From Desulfoscipio gibsoniae DSM 7213 (GTDB taxonomy: Bacteria; Bacillota; Desulfotomaculia; Desulfotomaculales; Desulfallaceae): DNA of 64,000 bases. The stretch's first letter is position 1. Every line of letters begins with the position of its first letter. A model generated the notes under the pieces. It ran no database searches, was not told where the DNA came from, and worked only from the letters and a program-made list of their open reading frames with translations. Shown here piece by piece: positions 24,500-31,288 of the stretch. Position numbers and translations under genes: made by a program. The stretch lies in assembly GCF_000233715.2 (NCBI RefSeq), contig NC_021184.1, positions 2,194,001 to 2,258,000 on the forward strand, given 5' to 3'.

Positions 24500-25069
24500 T
24501 TAATACCAGTAGTCTGGATATTTACGTTCGCTGGAAATGTTATTAACTAATAAGGCAATGACTAGCAGGCATATTATACCAAGTCCCACGGGTGATAAAA
24601 TGAAGCTAAAATCTTGGTGTGTGTAAATGGCTAAAAAGGCTGTTGCCCCGCCGGGCGGGTGCAGGGTATAAGTTAATGTCATAACAATAATGGCCAGTGT
24701 CACGCCCAGGGGGATAACCCACCATGCATAACCAAACAGCCGATATACCAAGACACCTATAAATGCCGAGATTACGTGCCCGCCCAATACATTCCTGGGT
24801 TGTGCCATAGGTAAGTGACAGGCCGCATAAAGCAGTGCTGCCGATGCGCCAAAGGAAGGAAGTAGTAGTGGCAGTCCATAATGATCAGCCAGAGCAGCCA
24901 CCAGCCCCAACCCGGCAAAGCTGCCCATGGCGGTGATTAATATACTGGAAAGTGATATCTTAGGTATGCTGGTGCAGTGTCCACCCTTCATTTTACACAG
25001 ATAAGCAGTAAGTGTTTTCCACTTTGAAGGATAGGTATCCTGCATGGCTCGTTCAAGGGAGTTTTTCAT
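24500..25069 (-). CDS. HPP-family membrane protein
   Basis: 189 residues with four hydrophobic helices and the family motif LHPPGGATAFLA. N-terminal residues are polar. HPP-family proteins of bacteria and plastids are linked to nitrite/anion transport. The start at 25069 is chosen because AAAGGATG is well spaced; the frame opens three codons earlier. It is monocistronic. Confidence 0.85.
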   Translation of the reverse strand: MKNSLERAMQDTYPSKWKTLTAYLCKMKGGHCTSIPKISLSSILITAMGSFAGLGLVAALADHYGLPLLLPSFGASAALLYAACHLPMAQPRNVLGGHVISAFIGVLVYRLFGYAWWVIPLGVTLAIIVMTLTYTLHPPGGATAFLAIYTHQDFSFILSPVGLGIICLLVIALLVNNISSERKYPDYWY

Positions 25070-25144
25070 TATTATCATCCTTTGCCTGCACTTGTGTCAT
25101 ACATATTACAAATGATACGCAGTTTTACAATGCATTGTATGCCA

Positions 25145-25444
25145 TTAATTAACCGGTGTGCTAAAAAGCACAATGATAACAAAGTTTTCTCCGTTAGGCT
25201 TGAAAATCCTCCCGTCAGCTGCCACATCACCGGCTTTACCATCATCATTAACATATCCGGCGTTTCCAGTTTTTTTAGGTTTTCTTATTTTATGCCTTTG
25301 GGATTTGCTCGTGGCAACATTATCTTTGTCGTTATTTTCGCTTATGAGTTCTTGCTCTTCACCCGTTTCCACCAGGGAAAAATCAACGTGATCGGGTGGC
25401 CCGTTATAACCAAGTATTTTTCTAGCCCAATGTTTAAACTGCAT
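25145..25444 (-). CDS. Hypothetical polar protein, 99 aa
   Basis: ATG with AAGGTGAG. The first 35 residues (QFKHWARKILGYNGPPDHVDFSL) look like the beginning of a membrane-associated protein such as a GerA subunit N-terminus, followed by a low-complexity, Lys/Asp/Asn-rich segment and a hydrophobic C-terminus (FVIIVLFSTPV). It may be a truncated gene. No family is certain. Confidence 0.5.
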   Translation of the reverse strand: MQFKHWARKILGYNGPPDHVDFSLVETGEEQELISENNDKDNVATSKSQRHKIRKPKKTGNAGYVNDDGKAGDVAADGRIFKPNGENFVIIVLFSTPVN

Positions 25445-25584
25445 TTACTCACCTTACCGCGAAACAAAAAGCTTATAGCATCAAATTTACTTTTGTACGG
25501 GTAATATCAGATAATCTGCTGTAAAAGGTTTCCCAAAAGGTGTAAACTTTATTGCCACTGCAAATACCTTCCACCATTTATTAA

Positions 25585-25610
25585 ATAAAAAACCTCCTTA
25601 ACGGAGGTTT
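25585..25610 (-). terminator. Rho-independent terminator
   Basis: Minus strand: AAACCTCCG / GGAGGTTT stem followed by TTTATTT, 18 bases past the stop of the 25628 gene. Confidence 0.8.
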
Positions 25611-25627
25611 GGGTCTCACAATTAAAA

Positions 25628-26020
25628 TTAATGCTTTTTTATCAAGCCCAATAAGCGCAATACTAAAAATCTACAAAACAAGTAAACACCCAGCAGAACC
25701 AGAAATCCCCACAGGCTGGCCAAAACATCTCCCAGTTCCATACCGCCACGACCGGTCAACTTTTGCTCTACCTCCAGGATTAAAACCAGGATAGATATAA
25801 TGGCAGAAGTAAAGAAAAAGGAGATCAAGGAGACATTAAATTTAGCCAGCCATTTAAAAAGAACGTCTGTAAATATGAAAAAAAACACACCGAGGAGGCC
25901 TATGATCCAAAAATGCAAATCCTTATCTGTAAAAGGGAGTCCTAAATGCCTGCTATATGCCCAAATGCTATCATGCAGGTCGTTAATAAAATTAGTGATT
26001 TGACTGATTAATGTCATCAT
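25628..26020 (-). CDS. Membrane protein, 130 aa, three predicted helices
   Basis: Hydrophobic stretches: FWIIGLLGVFFFIFTDVLF, LISFFFTSAIISILVLIL and LWGFLVLLGVYLFCRFLVL. The N-terminal 30 residues are amphipathic and the C-terminus is basic (LIKKH). ATG pair at 26020/26017, where AAAGTTGG is a weak ribosome-binding site. The family is not recognised. Confidence 0.65.
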   Translation of the reverse strand: MMTLISQITNFINDLHDSIWAYSRHLGLPFTDKDLHFWIIGLLGVFFFIFTDVLFKWLAKFNVSLISFFFTSAIISILVLILEVEQKLTGRGGMELGDVLASLWGFLVLLGVYLFCRFLVLRLLGLIKKH

Positions 26021-26188
26021 ATTAAACACCAACTTTCACTAGTTATATTATGCTTATTTAGTATATTTTGTTAAAGATTATAAAATCTTTTTTCTAAAAT
26101 TTTTCTTTTGACTCCACAACAATTTTTCTGTATAATAATATTGTTCGCTTCAGACGAGCGATTAATTTAATAACTGTTACGAAACCGG

Positions 26189-26262
26189 GCGGGTGTAGCT
26201 CAATGGTAGAGCCCTGGCCTTCCAAGCCAGTCGTGTGGGTTCGATTCCCATCACCCGCTCCA
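26189..26262 (+). tRNA. tRNA-Gly (anticodon TCC)
   Basis: 74 bases; acceptor GCGGGTG / CACCCGC, D-loop TAGCTCAATGGTAGAG, anticodon loop CTTCCAA (TCC), T-loop TTCGATT, encoded CCA. Confidence 0.97.
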
Positions 26263-26269
26263 ATTTTAT

Positions 26270-26346
<77 letters not shown>

Positions 26347-26354
26347 AAAAAAGT

Positions 26355-26390
26355 AAGGGAGTCGCAATGGTTTGCGGCTCCTTTAATTTT
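26355..26390 (+). terminator. Terminator of the tRNA-Gly/Arg unit
   Basis: Stem GGGAGTCGCAA / TTGCGGCTCC followed by TTTAATTTTG, directly after the encoded CCA. Confidence 0.7.
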
Positions 26391-26493
26391 GTGTCAACCA
26401 GGTTGACCATCGTTTTGGTTGACGGTGGTTGCCTTCGCTTTTGTAGCATCACCTGGGGACATTATAGCAAACGTTCGTTTGCCTGGAAAGGTT

Positions 26494-26515
26494 AAAAAAA
26501 CGCCCAGAAGGGCGT
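26494..26515 (-). terminator. Rho-independent terminator
   Basis: Minus strand: ACGCCC / GGGCGT stem with a TTCT loop and a run of seven Ts. Two bases past the small gene at 26517. Confidence 0.8.
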
Positions 26516-26516
26516 A

Positions 26517-26657
26517 TTAAATGTTTCTTGTTTCTTCATCATTAAAAACAGTGGTCTTAGTTTTATTTTTGCCTATATTATCTTTCTTATTGTTTACATC
26601 TATACCTGGTGTTATAACGGTTGTTTCCTTGTGGAATTTCTTTTCTGATTTGGGCAA
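26517..26657 (-). CDS. Small Lys-rich protein, 46 aa
   Basis: TTG start with an AAAGGAGG site, chosen over the longer frame to 26753, whose added residues look non-coding. The sequence is highly charged (KSEKKFHKETT, NNKKDNIGKNKTKT) and lacks hydrophobic stretches, like small acidic/basic spore or unstructured proteins. The terminator directly downstream supports expression. Unrecognised. Confidence 0.55.
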   Translation of the reverse strand: MPKSEKKFHKETTVITPGIDVNNKKDNIGKNKTKTTVFNDEETRNI

Positions 26658-26778
26658 TTGAATACCTCCTTTCTCTGGATTTAAAAATATTATGTCCAAT
26701 TTCTTTTGCAAAAAACAAAAACCCCCGCGGGTTAAAATTATGTATGACTTCATATTTAGTGACCCAAATTTTCCGCAT

Positions 26779-26811
26779 AATTAAAAGCCCCTCCCATTAC
26801 GGCAGGGGCTT
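26779..26811 (-). terminator. Rho-independent terminator
   Basis: Minus strand: AAGCCCCT / AGGGGCTT stem followed by TTAATTATG. It closes the unit with the small genes at 26811-26975. Confidence 0.7.
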
Positions 26812-26864
26812 CATAAAAGTGTTTCTATTAGGCATAACTCCATATTTTAGTACCTCCTCATAAT

Positions 26865-26975
26865 TTAATTATTATACAGTCCTGTACGAAATCTAAAGTA
26901 TAAATAGCCGTAACAAACCATCCATACACCTATTACAAGTTTTTCATATAGCTTTTCTTTCATTAAATGTAACAT
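26865..26975 (-). CDS. Small membrane-type protein, 36 aa
   Basis: ATG behind AAAAAGGAGGAAAAGA. Residues 12-28 (KLVIGVWMVCYGYLYF) are hydrophobic, followed by FRTGLYNN; a single-pass small membrane protein is likely. Just downstream is a 10-codon frame (26811-26843, MELCLIETLL) with its own GAGGAGG site, then a terminator. Function unknown. Confidence 0.5.
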   Translation of the reverse strand: MLHLMKEKLYEKLVIGVWMVCYGYLYFRFRTGLYNN

Positions 26976-27167
26976 CTTCTTTTCCTCCTTTTTTAATCGT
27001 AAAATTCTGATAATTTATATTAGCATGTATACTACAAGACAGAAAGTTTTTGTCCGTGAATAGTTAATTTTAAATACTCTAAATTTCACAATATACTTGT
27101 TTTATTTTCTTATCCGTTAGCCACGACATATTGCAGCTCAGGTAAGCATAAAGTATACAATCTCATA

Positions 27168-27198
27168 AAAAAATAACCCCGGCCACATGGGCCGGGGC
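27168..27198 (-). terminator. Rho-independent terminator
   Basis: Minus strand: CCCCGGCC / GGCCGGGG stem with a short loop, then TTATTTTTTTATG. Probably the terminator of the thioesterase/phosphoesterase unit, after the intervening degraded segment. Confidence 0.8.
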
Positions 27199-27284
27199 TG
27201 CGGTGAATAATAAAAAAGAAATTGAGCAAGGGCTTATCAAAGCGCCAAATGGTATGGTCCTCAGCTTCTCCCTGATGCAGCACC

Positions 27285-27425
27285 TCAAAGTCTGCTACCT
27301 TTATGGCCAGTGAAGTCCGCCCGGTACTTAATTGGTCTAACATAATTCCCGGAAGATGTCCGATAAGCCGGTTGCAATTCAAACTCCGGCTGTAAATCCA
27401 GTTCAAATAGACAATTGTATGGCAG
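27285..27425 (-). pseudogene. Fragment resembling a DUF1064 phage protein
   Basis: A minus-strand frame without a start encodes CLFELDLQPEFELQPAY and YVRPIKYRADFTG before a stop. The QP...F.L and IKY.ADF pattern is that of DUF1064 (phage-associated, nuclease-like fold). A second frame to 27170 (VADFEVLHQGEAED) overlaps and may be its shifted continuation. It is a remnant. Confidence 0.4.
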
Positions 27426-27430
27426 CGAAA

Positions 27431-27907
27431 CTAACCCTCAGGGAAGTTATCATCAATTTTTTCAGGTTGGTGATAGTCATCCTCACAAAAATCACCAATT
27501 ACAAAATAAGAAGCCTGAGACCTTACAAGGAGTTCTTGTTTATTAAATATTTCACCTATAGCACGCATGATTGTTTTACCATTACTAATAACCTTGCCGA
27601 CTGCAGTAAGTGTTGTACCTGTAGCTGTAGGTGCATTTTTTATATAGCTTATGCTCATATCAATAGTAACCACACGTTTTCCCAGTGTTTGACAGGAAAC
27701 TCCCATTGCCACATCGGAAATAGAAGCTAAAGTACCACCATGTATAAAACCATATCTATTGCAATGTCTGTCAATAATTTTTGTACTATAAATTATCTTT
27801 CCCTCTTCAATTTCAATAATTTGAAGTTTAAGAAAGTTTTCAAGTATTGGTGTTTGATAAATTTGCTCCAAATAATTACGCATCCACGAAAGGTGATCTT
27901 GTTTCAT
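27431..27907 (-). CDS. PaaI-type hotdog thioesterase
   Basis: 158 residues from an ATG with GGAGG, nine bases upstream; four residues more upstream are not needed. The hotdog core has the HGGTLASISDVAMGVSC motif (the HGG loop at the active site), VTIDMSISYIKNA and AVGKVISNGKTI. These enzymes hydrolyse acyl-CoA thioesters in the cytoplasm. It follows the phosphoesterase gene after 14 bases and is likely co-transcribed with it. Confidence 0.85.
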   Translation of the reverse strand: MKQDHLSWMRNYLEQIYQTPILENFLKLQIIEIEEGKIIYSTKIIDRHCNRYGFIHGGTLASISDVAMGVSCQTLGKRVVTIDMSISYIKNAPTATGTTLTAVGKVISNGKTIMRAIGEIFNKQELLVRSQASYFVIGDFCEDDYHQPEKIDDNFPEG

Positions 27908-27921
27908 GGTGACCTCCATTT

Positions 27922-28395
27922 CTATAGCGAGAAAATTTCCCCCTTTGCGCCGTCTGTTCCAATGTCCAATATTCCGAAGCTCGCTTTTACACCAGGCGGG
28001 GGGCGTGATGTGCTGCCAGGATTAAATAGTAACACATTGTTTTGCCATGTATTTACCGGCACATGGGTATGTCCGAAAACCGCCACTTGCGCTTCCACTT
28101 CTTGAACCCGGTAATACAATAACTGGAGGGTGTTCTTAACCCGGTAGAGATGGCCGTGGGTGATGTAAATTTTGTAATCCCCAAGCGTAAAGATTAGTTC
28201 CTCCTGCCCCGGGTCCGTAATATCACAGTTACCTGTCACAGCATAAACAGGCACTTTAATATCGGAACTGATTTGCAGTGCGTCGCTGTACAAGTCACCG
28301 GCGTGGATCAATGCGTCTATCGTTCCCATTTTATTAATTGCCTGCATGGCTGTGCTGAATGAACCGTGCGTATCGCTAATCACACCAACGCGCAC
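27922..28395 (-). CDS. YfcE/MJ0936-family metallophosphoesterase
   Basis: 158 residues from a GTG with GGGGAAG eight bases upstream; the upstream extension to 28476 is not family-like. Motifs: VISDTHGS (metal ligands), HAGDLYSD, TGNCD, and FGHTHVPV with LLFNPGST. It is a small cytoplasmic Mn2+-dependent phosphodiesterase of the calcineurin-like fold. First gene of a two-gene unit with the thioesterase. Confidence 0.92.
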   Translation of the reverse strand: MRVGVISDTHGSFSTAMQAINKMGTIDALIHAGDLYSDALQISSDIKVPVYAVTGNCDITDPGQEELIFTLGDYKIYITHGHLYRVKNTLQLLYYRVQEVEAQVAVFGHTHVPVNTWQNNVLLFNPGSTSRPPPGVKASFGILDIGTDGAKGEIFSL

Positions 28396-28628
28396 AATTT
28401 CACTTCCCCTTCCTTTGTCAGCAAAACCACAAAATAGTACATGGTGCTGTGTTTGTTTAGCAAGCATTTTTAACAAGTATTACTTTCTTACCACCCATGA
28501 TCGTTTAATAACCTGTACAAAGGGGATTTTCTCTCACAATACCCCATAACTGCCGGATAGGTAATCATTTTTCTTTTTAAGTATACAATTATCCATACAT
28601 CAGTCGGGTTCATATAGGGCAAAACAGC

Positions 28629-29294
28629 TTATATATTGCCGTCATTCGCCGCTGCTTTCAATATATCCCTGACCTTTTGTAGCGCCCTTCCCCGGTGGCT
28701 GATGGCATTTTTTATGGCGCTGTCCAGCTCGGCAAATGTTTTGCCATACTGGGGTACTAAAAATAAGGGGTCGTAACCAAATCCGTTTTCCCCCCTGGGC
28801 TCATCAATAATTATACCCTCGCAGCTTCCCTGTGTGGTGGCAACCTGGCCGTCGGGAGTGGCTACCGCAACTACACAGCAAAAACGTGCCGTGCGCTTTT
28901 GCTGTGGTACGTCATTTAGTAGCTGCAAAAGTTTACGGTTATTGGCTGCGTCATCATGACCCGGTCCTGCAAAGCGGGCCGAATGCACCCCGGGGGCCCC
29001 ATCCAGGTAATCCACCACCAGCCCGGAGTCGTCGGCCAGGGTGGTTCTCCCCAGTGCAACCGCCACCTCCCGTGCCTTTTTTACAGCATTGGCCTTAAAT
29101 GTGTCACCATCTTCCACCACTTCAGGCACGTCAGGGTAGCATGCCAGTGATTCCACTTTAAAATCAGTACCCAATAACAGCTGCTGTAATTCCCGCACCT
29201 TGCCTTCATTGCGAGTAGCTAAAATAATGGGGTCAGACTTAAACTTTCTTAAACTAACTATAATATCTTGATAATTAGATGTGTTTCCATCCAC
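28629..29294 (-). CDS. rdgB: XTP/dITP diphosphatase (RdgB/HAM1)
   Basis: 221 residues from a GTG with GGGTGAT. Family motifs: LATRNEGKVRELQQLL, LADDSGLVVDYLDGAPGVHSARFAG and FGYDPLFL, SHRGRAL. It hydrolyses non-canonical purine triphosphates to monophosphates. The family usually begins at the LATRNEGK strand. Here about 23 residues precede it, and residues about 14-22 (LRKFKSDP) come from a dispersed repeat (29229-29255), so the native start appears to be displaced. It lies downstream of rph with 44 bases between. Confidence 0.95.
   Translation of the reverse strand: MDGNTSNYQDIIVSLRKFKSDPIILATRNEGKVRELQQLLLGTDFKVESLACYPDVPEVVEDGDTFKANAVKKAREVAVALGRTTLADDSGLVVDYLDGAPGVHSARFAGPGHDDAANNRKLLQLLNDVPQQKRTARFCCVVAVATPDGQVATTQGSCEGIIIDEPRGENGFGYDPLFLVPQYGKTFAELDSAIKNAISHRGRALQKVRDILKAAANDGNI
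29229..29255 (-). repeat. Dispersed repeat, copy in the rdgB 5' coding end
   Basis: Minus-strand sequence of 25 bases ending TTTAAGTCTGACCC is identical to 35999-36023; a partial copy (TTTTAAGCCTGACCCC) is at 3151-3166. It is read as part of rdgB. Confidence 0.75.
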
Positions 29295-29338
29295 TATTTT
29301 ATCACCCTTTTATATTTCATTTGATACATTGAGTCCAT

Positions 29339-30088
29339 TTATCTGGGGCCTCCGATACCGTCAGTCAATGTGCCGAGAATGCTTTTTTGATATTCCACCA
29401 ACTGCCTGATGCCCAATTCAGCCAGATCCAGTAACTGACTGGTTTCATCTCTGCTAAATGAAGCCTCTTCTCCGGTACCCTGGATTTCCACGAACCGGCC
29501 GCTGCCGGTCATTACAATATTCATATCAACTTCAGCAGTGGAATCTTCGGAATAACAAAGATCCAAAACCAACTCGCCGTTGACCCGTCCCACACTGGTG
29601 GCGGCCACCAGATCCCTAAGCGGCATTTTCTCCAGCTTGCCCTTTAATACCAGGTTATGCATTGCATCAGCCAGTGCGACAAAGGCACCGGTTATGGAAG
29701 CTGTCCGGGTGCCCCCATCCGCCTGGATTACGTCACAGTCAAGGGTTACAGTATAATCACCCAGTGCCTGAAGGTCGGTAACCGAACGCAGCGCCCTTCC
29801 GATAAGACGCTGTATTTCCAGACTGCGCCCGTTTTGCCTGCCCCGCATGGCATCCCGCATCATGCGCTGTCCCGTGCTCCTGGGCAGCATACCGTATTCG
29901 GCGGTAAGCCACCCTCCCTTGCCTTCCATCTTGCGCCAGCTGGGCAAGCGTTCTTCCACCGTAGCAGTACAGATAACTTTGGTATCGCCCACTTCAATTA
30001 AAACGGATCCTTCAGCATGTTTATTTATGTTCCGGGTTATTTTCACCGACCGCATGTCACTATTTTTCCTGCCATCCACTCTATTCAT
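29339..30088 (-). CDS. rph: Ribonuclease PH
   Basis: 249 residues, the standard length. Motifs: [35 protein letters not shown], and the phosphate-binding/catalytic [28 protein letters not shown]. Rph trims tRNA 3' ends phosphorolytically, forming a hexameric ring. In Firmicutes it is commonly paired with rdgB, as here, with 44 bases between stop and start. ATG with TTGGAGGAAAAA. Confidence 0.97.
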   Translation of the reverse strand: MNRVDGRKNSDMRSVKITRNINKHAEGSVLIEVGDTKVICTATVEERLPSWRKMEGKGGWLTAEYGMLPRSTGQRMMRDAMRGRQNGRSLEIQRLIGRALRSVTDLQALGDYTVTLDCDVIQADGGTRTASITGAFVALADAMHNLVLKGKLEKMPLRDLVAATSVGRVNGELVLDLCYSEDSTAEVDMNIVMTGSGRFVEIQGTGEEASFSRDETSQLLDLAELGIRQLVEYQKSILGTLTDGIGGPR

Positions 30089-30199
30089 TTTTTTCCTCCA
30101 ATTTATATGTAATGTAAATGGTAATACATGGTAAAATATAGCACTGAAATAATTTTTTATTTACCCTGTTAGCGCCCATCATATTACAGCAGTTTTACT

Positions 30200-30991
30200 T
30201 TAAGGCCACTTAAATACCGCGTCCTGTTCTGCTGCCGACACCGAATTACCAAAGGACTCCCGGGCTTGAGCCAGTAAATCATGGACGTTATATTCGGGCC
30301 AGAAGTGTGTAAGTATGAGCCGCTGTACTTTGGCCTGTTGGGCCAGGGTAGCGGCCTGCCGGGCTGTCATGTGCGCTCCGGCCAGATAGTCTGCGTCTTT
30401 ATCCAGTCCGCTGGCCTCGCAAAGCAGTAGCTGGACATTATGGGCAGCACCCACTATATCCGCCGTGGGAGCAGTGTCACCGGTAAAAAAGAAAGATTGC
30501 TCCCCCGTGCGGGCCAGCACGGCGTAACCGGGGAGGGCGTGCGCTGTGGGAATAAAATACAGGGTAAGATCATTTAGCCTGGCAAATTTAGCCGACACAT
30601 CTTTAATAGCACCTGTTGGGGACAAGATAACAGCGGGCAGATCTTCTATGTTGACTACATTAAAGGCCCCGGTATAACTCGCCAGCTGACGGTATATTTC
30701 CACAGGTTCCGGTGGTATAAACAGTTTAATGGTGTTTTCCATACGGCCATCACGCCTGGCTCCCTCGATGGCGTGGCGCAGGCAGTATATGTCGGCATAA
30801 TGGTCCATGTGGTAGTGGGTGACCACCAGCCCAGCAAGCTGATGATAATCAATATGTTTGGTCAACCGGGCAAAACTGCCGTGACCTGCCTCCAGCATCA
30901 GTGCCGTGGCCCCGGCCTGCAGCAGGTAGCCCGAGCAGGCTTCCCCAGGTCGGGGGTAGGGCGCCCAGCACCCTAGAACAGTTAATTGCAT
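30200..30991 (-). CDS. MBL-fold metallohydrolase (YhfI-like)
   Basis: 263 residues. The binuclear zinc motif THYHMDH (near residue 58) is intact; other ligands lie in FTGDTAPT and LTHFWPEY. The N-terminal VLGCWAPYPRPGEACSGYLL resembles ribonuclease Z/YhfI-type proteins. Likely a cytoplasmic phosphodiesterase. The substrate is not known. Start ATG with GGAGATGAGC. It is monocistronic. Confidence 0.85.
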   Translation of the reverse strand: MQLTVLGCWAPYPRPGEACSGYLLQAGATALMLEAGHGSFARLTKHIDYHQLAGLVVTHYHMDHYADIYCLRHAIEGARRDGRMENTIKLFIPPEPVEIYRQLASYTGAFNVVNIEDLPAVILSPTGAIKDVSAKFARLNDLTLYFIPTAHALPGYAVLARTGEQSFFFTGDTAPTADIVGAAHNVQLLLCEASGLDKDADYLAGAHMTARQAATLAQQAKVQRLILTHFWPEYNVHDLLAQARESFGNSVSAAEQDAVFKWP

Positions 30992-31230
30992 GTGCTCATC
31001 TCCACCAGTTTTTGCACCCTATTTCTATTACATCCATATCCTTTCCCGCACCATAACGTTATAGTACAAATTTACAAGCTCCGAGTAGGCTGCCTAAGGG
31101 CAATGACCATAATGGTAGTTCTATAAGTTTATTAAGAACCCGCAGCCCACCATATTGTACCACTTTTTTAGCCTAAAACGTATTCTATAAAACATTGGTC
31201 ATCAATTATTTTGCCACATTTTCAAACAGC

Positions 31231-31273
31231 AAAAAAAAACCGATGCTCCATGTATTAGGGAACAACGGTTTTA
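31231..31273 (-). terminator. Rho-independent terminator
   Basis: Minus strand: AAACCGTTGTTCC / GGAGCATCGGTTT imperfect stem, then nine Ts. It starts 16 bases past the amidase stop. Confidence 0.75.
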
Positions 31274-31288
31274 ATTAACTAATTAAAA

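Noticed and set aside
26470-26486. LexA/SOS box (AACGTTCGTT palindrome-like)
   Set aside because: It does not match the GAAC-N4-GTTC arrangement, and no SOS gene is beside it.
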